Positions 33,050-45,100 of a stretch of 64,000 nt of DNA are shown here, piece after piece. A program made the translations under genes and the position numbers. This DNA comes from Dallia pectoralis (Eukaryota; Chordata; Actinopteri; Esociformes; Umbridae). The stretch is taken from the NCBI GenBank assembly GCA_029465975.1, contig CM055749.1, forward strand, positions 708,205 through 772,204. Direction: 5' to 3'. Each line of letters opens with the position of its first letter. The stretch's first letter is position 1. Below the pieces are notes generated by a model. The model was given only the letters and a program-made list of their open reading frames with translations. It searched no databases and was not told the DNA's origin.

Positions 33050-34330
33050 ACTCGAGTTTGAGACTCGGACGCACTTAAGTCACACACACAATGACTTCAG
33101 ACTTGACTAGGAATAAAGATAGGACCTCACTCCTATAGCCTTAACATGAGATAGGGTGCAGGTCTGTTAGCCAGCCTGCTAGCATAGTGGGATCTGCCGA
33201 TAGCATAGCCAGTGTAGTTAGCAAACCCTGCACCATCGAAAGCGTGATTCAAACTAGGCTCAATAAAATAAAAAAGGTAGTGTTAATAAAAGCAACATTA
33301 ATAAAATAAAGCCCTCATTTCATAAACATAAACTTAAGTGACATGAACACCATCACCTTAAAATAGGTCTCCGAAATATTAGATTTCTTGCCTCGAAGGC
33401 AGTTGCAGTAAATTAATTAATCATTGATCATAAATTAGATTTAAATGGCCTGCGTGAAACCTGGCTTAAGCCTGATGAATTTATTGCTTTAAATGAAGCT
33501 TCACCTCCTGGTTACACTAGTGATCAGATTCCCCGTGCATTCCGTAAAGGGGGGGGTGTTGCTAATATTTATGCTACACAATATACATTTTCAATAAAAT
33601 AAGTCACTGGGTTTCAGTGTTACAAAGTAAAACTTATGAAAATACTTTGTTTTTAATCGCTACTAATTACAGGCCTCCTGGGTCATACACAATGTCCCTC
33701 AGTGAAACTCCAGAATTCTTGTCCAACATTGTAGTCATGAAAGATTATATTTTAATCTATGGGGATTTTAATATCCATATGGGAAAAAACAATGACCCTC
33801 TTCAAAGGCCTTTTGAAGCCATAATTGATTCAGTAAGTTTTGTCCAGCATGTCTCAGGACCTACGCACTGTCACAATCACACTTTAATGTGACATATTAC
33901 CATATTACCCTCTTTACATTGGCAGGGCCTACCTCTACCTCGCTGAATTAGTCCAGCCATACATACATACGCGCAACCTAAGATCAAAATCTAATCTAAT
34001 TGTACCTTAACATTTCTTAACAAACAGCTGGAGGTAGAGCTTTCTCCTATAGAGCTTCTATATTACGGAATGAGCTGCCAATCTGGGTTAGAAATGTAGA
34101 CTCAGTTCAAACTTTTAAGTCATTATTAAAAACATATCTCTTTAGCAAGGTCTATGGTTAAGTGTAGTCTGACCCAGGGTCCAAAGGTGAACGGAAGGCT
34201 CCCCCCTGATTGTCAGCTTCATGCTACCAGACAGTTTAGGCCTCCAATCTGCCAAACCCTCACACCCTGGTTGTCCCTTTCTGACTGTCTTTCACCTGGA
34301 CTATTACATTTTAAGGCTGTTAAAAATGTG
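33050..34330 (+). mobile_element. LINE (L2/Rex1-like) relic with endonuclease and an internal deletion
   Basis: The 5' part reads GLRETWLKPDEFIALNEAS and, after a frameshift, NYRPPGSYTMSLSE then YGDFNIHMGKNNDPLQ, an APE endonuclease. The frame stops, and the next recognisable part (about 34030-34160) is the far C-terminus of the reverse transcriptase (SVQTFKSLLKTYLFSKVYG). Most of the reverse transcriptase is therefore missing. Confidence 0.8.
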
Positions 34331-34804
34331 CATTGAATACCTATTAAACTAAAGTATCATGAAATCACCCAGCACAGCAAAAAGAGGACTGGCCAACCCT
34401 CAGAGCCTGGTTCCTCACACGACACAGACATCATATGACACAAACATTATATTTGTTGATTTATTAATAAAATACAGTGTAATAATCCATTATAGAAACT
34501 TATAAACAACATTCATAACAACAGAAAACCCCCCTAATTTTACTGGAACCTCAATAACATGCAGGGAGTTTTTTATAGATGAACTTGGTATCAGGTTGCT
34601 ATTAAATGTATAAGTTCTTTAAGCCTTAAGGCTTTTCACTGAGACATACTGACACCTGCTGGAAACAGAGAGACACTGCAACTCTAAACACTGAATGCAG
34701 AGAAACAAGCCGCAGACAGACAGACATCATGTCACATCACTGATGGTTGATCTTCAACAAATAAAAAACAGAAAAGGACATGTGAATCCTAGTCATATCC
34801 AGCT
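34331..34804. other. no gene seen
   Basis: The LINE 3' region fades out (GAGCCTGGTTCCTCA at about 34402) into unique sequence. Confidence 0.5.
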
Positions 34805-35218
34805 GCATATCCCTGACAGGAACATGGAAGTGACATCACACACACAGGAACAACATGGAAGTGACATCACCCAGAGGAACAACATGGTAGTGACATCACC
34901 CACAGGAACAACATGATAGTGACATCACCCAGAGGAACAACATGATAGTGACATCACACACAGGAACAACATGATAGTGACATCACACACATCAACAACA
35001 TGATAGTGACATCACACACAGGAACAACATGATAGTGACATCACACACAGGAACAACATGATAGTGACATCACACACAGGAACAACATGATAGTGACATC
35101 ACACACAGGAACAACATGATAGTGACATCACACACAGGAACAACATGATAGTGACATCACAGACAGGAACAACATGATAGTGACATCACACACAGGAACA
35201 ACATGATAGTGACATCAT
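34805..35218. repeat. minisatellite, 29-bp unit downstream of pdrg1
   Basis: About 14 copies with ATGATAGTGACATCACACAC. The first few copies are divergent, the rest nearly identical. Confidence 0.95.
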
Positions 35219-35638
35219 AATCAGTTCAGGGGTGACCCAAGGTAATGTCTGCTCACTACGGTAAAAACAAGTTACAATCATTTCAGGGACATCCAGGTTA
35301 GTGGGGTCTGTGTTCGCCCTTATATTTAATTAAACTTGAATATATTTTCACACTTCTGGCCTACTGTATGTAATGCAGTATCTTGTTATGTGTGTGTGTG
35401 TTTGCACAAACACTTTCTGCTCATGCTTTTACCAACAGACAGGAGCATCGATAGCAAATGGTGAAACTGTGTGCCCATTAATGTTCAAACCAAACCTACG
35501 CCTCTGAGGTCAAATGCTAACTAAATAAACATAGTCCTCTCCATTTTGATAGACATCATAGAGTCCGAATACTAATATCTTTACTACAAAGCAAGGCACA
35601 TTTTCCATGTGATCACACCTGACTTGTTATCCTTTCTC
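35219..35638 (-). other. presumed pdrg1 3' untranslated and flanking sequence
   Basis: Unique sequence. A minus-strand ATTAAA occurs at about 35328-35323 and could be the pdrg1 polyadenylation signal. Confidence 0.35.
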
Positions 35639-36851
35639 TCAGCTCTTCAACAGGTGGTTAATGGATTCCACCTCCTCACTTGAGAGAGGTGACAGGTTGT
35701 ATCCTGTCAGCTCTGGTTTCCCTGGAAACACAACAAGTGTTTACATCATTCCTGTCCTGAGGGCTGCACTCATTTGCATTTATTAAACATTTGGAAACAC
35801 ATTACAGTTCTATTGGGGCTGCTCCAAACAAGTGACAGGGAAACTAAACCATTGTTCACCAACTGAATACAGGCTAAGGGCTCAAATGTGCAATTTTGTA
35901 TTTGTGAAAGTGACCCTTTAAGGAGGGACTTAGTGTTCTTGGACAATAGTACTTCTCTTAAAGGGACCAGGGTCACTTAGGAAACCAGATGAATGCCCAG
36001 GTTTCACCTTGTAAGTTGTTTAGGTGGTTCAGTTGGTCTTTCAGCTCTTGGCGAACTTTGCTGATCTCCGTGTCCAGTTGTTCCTGATCTGGACAGAAAA
36101 ACAAGACATCCCAGCGTTGAAAGTATTCTTCAGTCATGGAACAGTAGTACTGACCTGATAATGAGCTCAAACTAACTCACCTCGCTCGATCATCTCCTTC
36201 GTCTTGGCTTTGGGGAATTTTATGAACATGTTCCCAAAGCAAACCTGGACTTTCTCTGCAAACACAAACATAACCAATGAGCGGTTAACTATTTTAGGTT
36301 ATACAACACCAGGGTCAAACTAGAAAAAAAAATGGAAGATAGGACTCAGTAACAACTATTAAAATGTGTACTGTCTTCCATTTCCACTGCTCCACCTGAC
36401 TCAGATGTGTACGGTACCGAAGGGGTCAGTAATTAGTGTACTAAACAGGCTTTGTATTAAAGTTCCCACAGAAATCAGTCGGATCACCCACCTTCTGAAA
36501 CCAACTCATGTTTGAGAGCGTTCAAAGCTTCCCTGTTCATGTTCCTCTTCTTGTCCAGATCCACGATCTAAAATCCACAATGACATAACTAATCGTGTTA
36601 ACGTGAAGAAATAATGTCTTAAAAATGTCAAGCTGGCGAGATGTCCGATAACTAGCGTCCTAGATGAGCGACCGTGTCATTAAACATTTCAATTAAATTG
36701 GAAAAGACAGTATAAAGGCATTTTTACAGTGTCTGGAAATATACTAAATATTTACACAAATAAAACATATGACCTGTTGTTTATTAGAAAGCACATCTTC
36801 AGCTGCCTCTTCCACCTCCGTCAGATATTCTAGAACGCGTTGCGCCTCCAT
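35639..36851 (-). CDS. pdrg1: p53 and DNA damage-regulated protein 1 (prefoldin-like), five exons
   Basis: PDRG1 is a small prefoldin-type coiled-coil protein, known as a component of the R2TP/prefoldin-like co-chaperone complex. Exons in transcript order are 36851-36774, 36567-36492, 36255-36181, 36088-36008 and 35721-35639. All introns have GT/AG ends and phases agree (0, 1, 1, 1). The product is 130 aa, close to the roughly 133 aa of mammalian PDRG1. It starts MEAQRVLEYLTEVEEAAEDV and contains the family signatures VDLDKKRN, VCFGNMFIKFPKAKTKEMIE and GKPELTGYNLSPL. Exons 1 and 4 are heptad-rich, as expected for prefoldin-like helices. The gene is compact (1.2 kb) and is the only one here free of tandem arrays. 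fam217b ends 487 bp upstream on the same strand. Confidence 0.95.
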
Positions 36852-36950
36852 GATTTAACTGTGTGTCCCAGAAAAACACTTCCCACAAGATACAAGGACC
36901 TCGCAACACATTTGTTCCGATATCGAAATTATTTAACATTGATGCACATT
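36852..36950 (-). promoter_or_regulatory. probable pdrg1 promoter, TATA-less with an ETS-type site
   Basis: Just upstream of the pdrg1 ATG, on the minus strand, there is a GGAAGT ETS core at about 36883-36878 and no TATA box. The fam217b polyadenylation signal lies only about 150 bp upstream of the ATG, so the promoter must be short. Confidence 0.4.
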
Positions 36951-37002
36951 AAAATACAAACAATTATTTAAATCAAATGCCCACATGTGTAGGAAAACAA
37001 CA

Positions 37003-37008
37003 TTTATT
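37003..37008 (-). terminator. fam217b polyadenylation signal AATAAA
   Basis: TTTATT on + reads AATAAA on the minus strand, 330 bp past the fam217b stop and 152 bp before the pdrg1 start codon. It is the best-placed canonical signal for fam217b. Confidence 0.5.
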
Positions 37009-37337
37009 TTACAGAAGGACAATATCTTGTAAAAAACGTTGAAAACACTGTAAATTAGGTTCAGTGAATAGGTACAACTAACCCAAATACTTATGTCGAC
37101 ATATTGTGCTTATTTCTAAAAAGAGTACATTAATATACAAATACATTAAGAAATTTTGTTTAAAATTCGAAACATCAGCAAATGTGTACCACAGATTTTT
37201 TTTAAAGAAACAGAGACTTGGAGCATTGATCACAGTCATTACAAACACAATCTTTACTTGTCAATACTCATGACATATTAACCAGGGAACAACAACCCTA
37301 CAGATTAATCAAAGACATTCTTAGTGCATCTGTATGT

Positions 37338-40300
37338 TCACATCCTCGCATATTTATTAGGTGTTGGTAAGGAGAGAATTGCATGAGTCATTTTATTATT
37401 AAATTCGACCTGTTTCCCATTTATTGTTCTGAATGAAGTCCGGTGAAGTGGGTGTTCAATAACTGGCGTAACACTATCTGGTTGTACAGTGTTTGGAGGA
37501 GTGTCTCCTATATCCTGATCTGTGGTCAGTTTTACATTTCCTCGATGAATGGTTGAGGTTAGATTAGTGGCAGGACAAACTGATTTTAGATCTGTAATTG
37601 GGGAAAACGTCACCCCTGAGACTGGTTTTACATCCTGGTTATCTAGCCAGACAACTCTCCTTTCAGATCCATCAGTCTCCTCTGCAGCTCCCATCCCATC
37701 TTCTGTCCCAGCGCCAGATTCAAGCCCAGCCCTAGTTACACAGTCAGGCTCAACCCCAGCCCTAGTTACACAGTCAGGCTCAACCCCAGCCCTAGTTACA
37801 CAGTCAGGCTCAACCCCAGCCCTAGTTACACAGTCAGGCTCAACCCCAGCCCTAGTTACACAGTCAGGCTCAACCCCAGACCTAGTTACACAGTCAGGCT
37901 CAACCCCAGCCCTAGTTACACAGTCAGGCTCAACCCCAGCCCTAGTTACACAGTCAGGCTCAACCCCAGACCTAGTTACACAGTCAGGCTCAACCCCAGA
38001 CCTAGTTACACAGTCAGGCTCAACCCCAGCCGTAGTTACACAGTCAGGCTCAACCCCAGCCCTAGTTACACAGTCAGGCTCAACCCCAGCCCTAGTTACA
38101 CAGTCAGGCTCAACCCCAGCCCTAGTTACACAGTCAGGCTCAAGCCCAGCCCTAGTTACACAGTCAGGCTCAACCCCAGACCTAGTTACACAGTCAGGCT
38201 CAACCCCAGCCCTAGTTACACAGTCAGGCTCAACCCCAGACCTAGTTACACAGTCAGGCTCAACCCCAGCCGTAGTTACACAGTCAGGCTCAACCCCAGC
38301 CCTAGTTACACAGTCAGGCTCAACCCCAGCCCTAGTTACACAGTCAGGCTCAACCCCAGCCCTAGTTACACAGTCAGGCTCAACCCCAGCCGTAGTTACA
38401 CAGTCAGGCTCAACCCCAGCCCTAGTTACACAGTCAGGCTCAACCCCAGACCTAGTTACACAGTCAGGCTCAACCCCAGCCCTAGTTACACAGTCAGGCT
38501 CAACCCCAGCCCTAGTTACACAGTCAGGCTCAACCCCAGCCCTAGTTACACAGTCAGGCTCAACCCCAGCCCTAGTTACACAGTCAGGCTCAACCCCAGC
38601 CCTAGTTACACAGTCAGGCTCAACCCCAGACCTAGTTACACAGTCAGGCTCAACCCCAGACCTAGTTACACAGTCAGGCTCAACCCCAGCCCTAGTTACA
38701 CAGTCAGGCTCAACCCCAGCCCTAGTTACACAGTCAGGCTCAACCCCAGCCCTAGTTACACAGTCAGGCTCAACCCCAGCCCTAGTTACACAGTCAGGCT
38801 CAACCCCAGCCCTAGTTACACAGTCAGGCTCAACCCCAGCCCTAGTTACACAGTCAGGCTCAACCCCAGACCTAGTTACACAGTCAGGCTCAACCCCAGC
38901 CGTAGTTACACAGTCAGGCTCAACCCCAGCCCTAGTTACACAGTCAGGCTCAACCCCAGCCCTAGTTACACAGTCAGGCTCAACCCCAGCCCTAGTTACA
39001 CAGTCAGGCTCAACCCCAGCCGTAGTTACACAGTCAGGCTCAACCCCAGCCCTAGTTACACAGTCAGGCTCAACCCCAGACCTAGTTACACAGTCAGGCT
39101 CAACCCCAGCCCTAGTTACACAGTCAGGCTCAACCCCAGCCCTAGTTACACAGTCAGGCTCAACCCCAGCCCTAGTTACACAGTCAGGCTCAACCCCAGC
39201 CCTAGCAGTCAGGCTCAACCCCAGCCCTAGTTACACAGTCAGGCTCAACCCCAGCCCTAGTTACACAGTCAGGCTCAACCCCAGCCCTAGTTACACAGTC
39301 AGGCTCAACCCCAGACCTAGTTACACAGTCAGGCTCAACCCCAGCCCTAGTTACACAGTCAGGCTCAACCCCAGCCCTAGTTACACAGTCGGGCTCAACC
39401 CCAGCCCTAGTTACACAGTCAGGCTCAACCCCAGCCCTAGTTACACAGTACACAGTCAGGCTCAACCCCAGCCCTAGTTACACAGTCAGGCTCAACCCCA
39501 GCCCTAGTTACACAGTCAGGCTCAACCCCAGCCCTAGTTACACAGTCAGGCTCAACCCCAGCCCTAGTTACACAGTCAGGCTCAACCCCAGACCTAGTTA
39601 CACAGTCAGGCTCAACCCCAGCCGTAGTTACACAGTCAGGCTCAACCCCAGCCCTAGTTACACAGTCAGGCTCAACCCCAGCCCTAGTTACACAGTCAGG
39701 CTCAACCCCAGCCCTAGTTACACAGTCAGGCTCAACCCCAGCCCTAGTTACACAGTCAGGCTCAACCCCAGCCCTAGTTACACAGTCAGGCTCAACCCCA
39801 GCCCTAGTTACACAGTCAGGCTCAACCCCAGCCCTAGTTACACAGTCAGGCTCAACCCCAGCCGTAGTTACACAGTCAGGCTCAACCCCAGCCGTAGTTA
39901 CACAGTCAGGCTCAACCCCAGCCCTAGTTACACAGTCAGGCTCAACCCCAGCCCTAGTTACACAGTCGGGCTCAACCCCAGCCCTAGTTACACAGTCGGG
40001 CTCAACCCCAGCCCTAGTTACACAGTCAGGCTCAACCCCAGCCCTAGTTACACAGTCAGGCTCAACCCCAGCCCTAGTTACACAGTCAGGCTCAACCCCA
40101 GCCCTAGTTACACAGTCAGGCTCAACCCCAGCCCTAGTTACACAGTCAGGCTCAACCCCAGCCCTAGTTACACAGTCAGGCTCAACCCCAGCCCTAGTTA
40201 CACAGTCAGGCTCAAGCCCAGCCGTAGTTACACAGTCAGGCTCAACCCCAGCCGTAGTTACACAGTCAGACTCAACCCCAGCCCTAGTTACACAGTCAGG

Positions 40301-42140
40301 CTCAACCCCAGCCGTAGTTACACAGTCAGGCTCAACCCCAGCCGTAGTTACACAGTCAGGCTCAACCCCAGCCGTAGTTACACAGTCAGGCTCAACCCCA
40401 GCCCTAGTAACACAGTCAGGCTCAATCCCAGCCCTAGTTACACAGTCAGGCTCAAGCCCAGCCCTAGTAACACAGTCCGGCTCAACCCCAGCCCTAGTTA
40501 CACAGTCAGACTCAACCACAGCCCTAGTTACACAGTCAGGCTCAACCCCAGCCCTAGTTACACAGTCAGGCTCAACCCCAGCCCTAGTTACACAGTCAGG
40601 CTCAAGCCCAGCCCTAGTTACACAGTCAGGCTCAAGCCCAGCCCTAGTTACACAGTCAGACTCAACCCCAGCCCTAGTTACACAGTCAGGCTCAACCCCA
40701 GCCCTAGTTACACAGTCAGGCTCAACCCCAGACCTAGTTACACAGTCAGGCTCAAGCCCAGCCCTAGTTACACAGTCAGGCTCAAGCCCAGCCCTAGTTA
40801 CACAGTCAGGCTCAAGCCCAGCCCTAGTTACACAGTCAGGCTCAAGCCTAGCACCTTCACTGTCCACAGTCCTCCTCTCTGACCTGCTTCTTCTGCCCTT
40901 GACACTGGCCTGTCTGGGGTGCCTGACTACAGACAATGCCCGTTCACTTACTACATCCCTCTTCCTAACACCACCCCCACCCCCAACCATATCCCCAATC
41001 CTCTCCTTAACCCCACCTGTATCCACTCCCCTCTCCCCACCTCCACCCATCTCCATATTACCTGCCTTCTTCCTAACCTTTTCTCCAGTCACTTCACTGC
41101 CCAGTCTCTTCCCAGTCCAAGCCCAAGCCCCGGTCCTAGACCCAGACCCGGTCCAGTGCAGTCCTCCTACAGTCCCAGTCCTGGTCCCAATCCCAGCCCT
41201 CTCCATGGCACGTTCCCATGCCTGAGCACCAGACCTGTCCCCTGCTTCAGCCCCTGCTCCGGCCCCTGGACCAGCAGCTTTACCAAATGATCTTGTTTGC
41301 TCGGATTCACTCCTCCATCTCCTTACACCACTGGAGGGTCCTGTGCAGGCTCGTGTAAAACCTCTAGCCCTTTCCCAAGCCTCAGAACCAGTACCAGACC
41401 CTAAACTGGGGTCCCTTACCGCAGACGAGGCCCTCTGTCCTCTGACAGGACTAACAGGGTTACGGATGTTCCCAAAAGCCTGCATCCGTTTCTGGTGTCC
41501 GGTACCCCTGACTGGGCTGACCCCCCTCTGGTGTTTCAGGTGTCCGGTACCCCTGACTGGGCTGACCCCCCTCTGGTGTTTCAGGTGTCCGGTACTCCTG
41601 ACTGGGCTGACCCCCCTCTGGTGTTTCAGGTGTCCGGTACCCCTGACTGGGCTGACCCCCCTCTGGTGTTTCAGGTGTCCGGTAGCCCTGACTGGGCTGA
41701 CCCCCCTCTGGTGTTTCAGGTGTCCGGTACCCCTGACTGGGCTGACCCCCCTCTTGCACTCAGCAACCAATATCTTTTCAAGGGAATGGACCCGGCTCTC
41801 ACTGTAGCTCCTCTTGGGAAGGGAGCCACGGCCTGGGCGCTCCTGGCGTTCCGGGTGCTCTGGGAGAGGGCTGAGGTGGGGGCAGCATTGGCGGATGGCA
41901 GGGAGGAAGATGTGACGGGTATGTGAGTGAAAGGTCCCAATGTAGTCAGTCAACAGGGAGGAGGTAGACTGGGAAGAGAGGAGAGCAAGGGGGAACGCCC
42001 TCTGACACTGGGGAATACACTTGGGATCACTGAGTCTGCCGTGACGGGATTCAGGATGGGAAGAGCAGCGATTGGTCCCGCTCTCTTTCTGAATGCTCAG
42101 GATCTGGAGCAACTCCAGCTGCAGCAGGCGGCGCAGGTAC
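37338..42140 (-). CDS. fam217b: fam217b last exon with 15-aa and 10-aa repeat arrays
   Basis: The acceptor is GGTTTGGTTTAG, ending at 42141. The frame is open from 42140 to a TAG at 39439-39437 that is created by a 7-bp insertion in the array. A 5-bp deletion at about 39205 causes a second shift. Beyond it the frame is open again through the rest of the array and a non-repeat C-terminus (37735-37338, including RRVVWLDNQDVKPVSGVTFS) to TGA at 37340-37338. The coherent, non-repetitive frame on both sides shows that the minus strand is the coding one. Confidence 0.75.
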
Positions 42141-45100
42141 CTAAACCAAACCAGAAGTCAGAGATGCAGGTACCTAAACCAAACCCGAAGTCAGAGATGC
42201 AGGTACCTAAACCAAACCAGAAGTCAGAGATGCAGGTACCTAAACCAAACCAAAAGTCAGAGATGCAGGTACCTAAACCAAACCCGAAGTCAGAGATGCA
42301 GGTACCTAAACCAAACCAAAAGTCTGGGGATCAGGTACCTAAACCAAACCATCTAGCGTTAGTCCTGGAATAACACTGATACACGAAGTCTAGTACCTGT
42401 CCAGTCGCAGGCCTGCAGCTCTGGAGTGCTGGGTGTGTCTCTCCTCTGGGTGCAGAAACAGGGCCAGCTGCTGGAGGCTCCAAGAGTTGAAGGGCGGAGG
42501 TAGGAAGTCTGGATCAGTTAAGCGATCATGGGTGTGACCTTTGGGCTTTGGAAGGTCAGGCTGGAGGTGACAGGAGTCGAAAGGAGAAAAGGAGGGAAGC
42601 GAGGAAGACGGGACCCTCTCTGAGTCAGATAAATCAGTGTCTATGTCCTCCTCATCCACGCCGACCTCACCTCCTTCCCTTCTTTGTACCTCACCCTGTG
42701 CCTCTCTCTGCACACCCAACTGGCTAGTCTCCTGGAGGTGTAGCTTCCTTTCTACAGACAGGCCATTAGAAAGACCTCCAGTCCTGTGTTGTGGCTCTCT
42801 CCACCCTCTGCTGTCCTGCCCCATTCTCCTCTTGCTCTCTTCTCGCTTGCCTCTCCTCTCCTTGCTTTCCAAATCAGACAGCCGGGAGGAGGAAGGAGGA
42901 GGTGGTTCTGTGTTGTCCTGAGTACTGAAGGAACAAATAGAACACTTAAGAAACCTTATAAACCATTAAGTTTGATTTTAGAATTTTGATTGGTCGATGG
43001 CTGTGGTAGATAAGCAATAAAACATGAGATATGGCAAATTTAAATAAGATATGGGATATTTTATAGATATGGGATATGTGAGTAAAATATATGGGGTATA
43101 TAAGATATGGGATTCGCAGGTACGAGATATGTGATATACAAGAGATATGGGATACAAGAGATATGGGATACAAGAGATATGGGATACAAGAGATATGGGA
43201 TACAAGAGATATGGGATACAAGAGATATGGGATACAAGAGATATGGGATACAAGAGATATGGGATACAAGAGATATGGGATACAAGAGATATGGGATATT
43301 GTAATGGTCGATGAGGCTCAATAAAGAAGGGATCCAGAGCGATTGTGGGCTCATTTAATGCAGAGCAACCCACATAGAACATGTACCAACACACCGGTAC
43401 TGGTGAATATATAATGTTATAATAAATATAGCAACCCACAGGTACTGGTGAATATATAATGTTATAATAAATATAATAACCCACAGAGAGCATGTACCAA
43501 CACACCGGTACTGGTGAATATATAATGTAATAATAATAAATATAGCAAACCACATAGAACATGTACCAACACACCGATACTGGTGAATATATAATGTTAT
43601 AATAATAAATATAGCAAACCACATAGAACATGTACCAACACACCGATACTGGTGAATATATATAGTTATAATAATAAATATAGCAAACCACATAGAACAT
43701 GTACCAACACACCGATACTGGTGAATATATAATGTTATAATAATAAATATAGCAAACCACATAGAACATGTACCAACACACCGGTACTGGTGAATGTATA
43801 ATGTTATAATAATAAATATAGCAAACCACATAGAACATGTACCAACACACCGATCATCTCTCATCTCATCTTCAACCGCTTATCCGGGGTCGGGTCGCGG
43901 GGGTAGCAGCTCTAGCAGGGGACCCCAAACTTCCCTTTCCCGGGCAACATTAGCCAGCTCTGACTGGGGAATCCCGAGGCGTTCCCAGGCCAGTGTGGAG
44001 ATATAATCTCTCCACCTAGTCCTGGGTCTTCCCCGAGGTCTCCTCCCAGCTGGACGTGCCTGGAACACCTCTCTAGGGAGGCGCCCAGGTGGCATTCGTA
44101 CAAGATGCCCGAACCACCTCAACTGGCTCCTTTCTACGCAAAGGAGCAGCGGCTCTACTCCGAGTTCCTCTCGGATGACTGAGCTTCTCACCCTATCCCT
44201 AAGGGAGAGGCCAGCCACCTTTCTGAGAAAACCCATTTCGGCCGCTTGTACCCGCGATCTCGTTCTTTCACACCGATACTGGTGAATATATAATGTTATA
44301 ATAATAAATATAGCAAACTACATAAGAACATGTTCCAACACACCGATACTGGTGAATATATAATGTTATAATAATAAATATAGCAAACCACAAAGAACAT
44401 ATGTACCAACAAAGATACTAATGAGAGAATGGACACCAGGTGTGTGCAACAGACAAGACATGACCAAACACGGGAAGCCTATATAAGATACTAATGAGGG
44501 AATGGGCACCAGGTAGTAGGAGATATGCAATATGTTAGTAGGAAATATGAGATATGTTAGTAGGAGATATGTGATATGGATATGTTAGTAGGAGATATGT
44601 GATATGCAAGTAGGAGATATGCGATATGCAAGTATGGTATGTTAGTAGGAGATATGAGATATGTTAGTAGGATATATATGAGATATTTTAGTAGGATATA
44701 TGCGATATGTCAGTAGGATATTGGGTTCTCACTTGAGTTGACAGGTGATGTCATCATGGTGTTTGACTAAAGGAATGCTTGACTTGTGCTTCTGTCTTCC
44801 CAGCTGCTTCTATGATCACAGACACACTGTGGTCAGGCCAGAAAATCAATTTATAATACCTCCAATAACATCCCACAACTGTAGTCGACTGTCAAAACAA
44901 TAGGGTGTCATTTCGGACTAATTTCAAAGGGTGAAAATAGTTCAAACTGGTGTAAAACAACAAGAAAGTTACAAAGTTAAGCTGCGAGGCCCATCCAGCT
45001 ATAATGACTACAAGATAATATTAAATCAATATTAATAATTAATATAAAATTTAAACTACAAATAAAGATATTACATTTTCTTTCGGACAGGGGCTATACC

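Noticed and set aside
37549..39477. A 642-codon plus-strand frame (TPALVTQSGS repeats)
   Set aside because: It mirrors the fam217b array. Unique coding sequence with family motifs continues on the minus strand on both sides, not on the plus strand.
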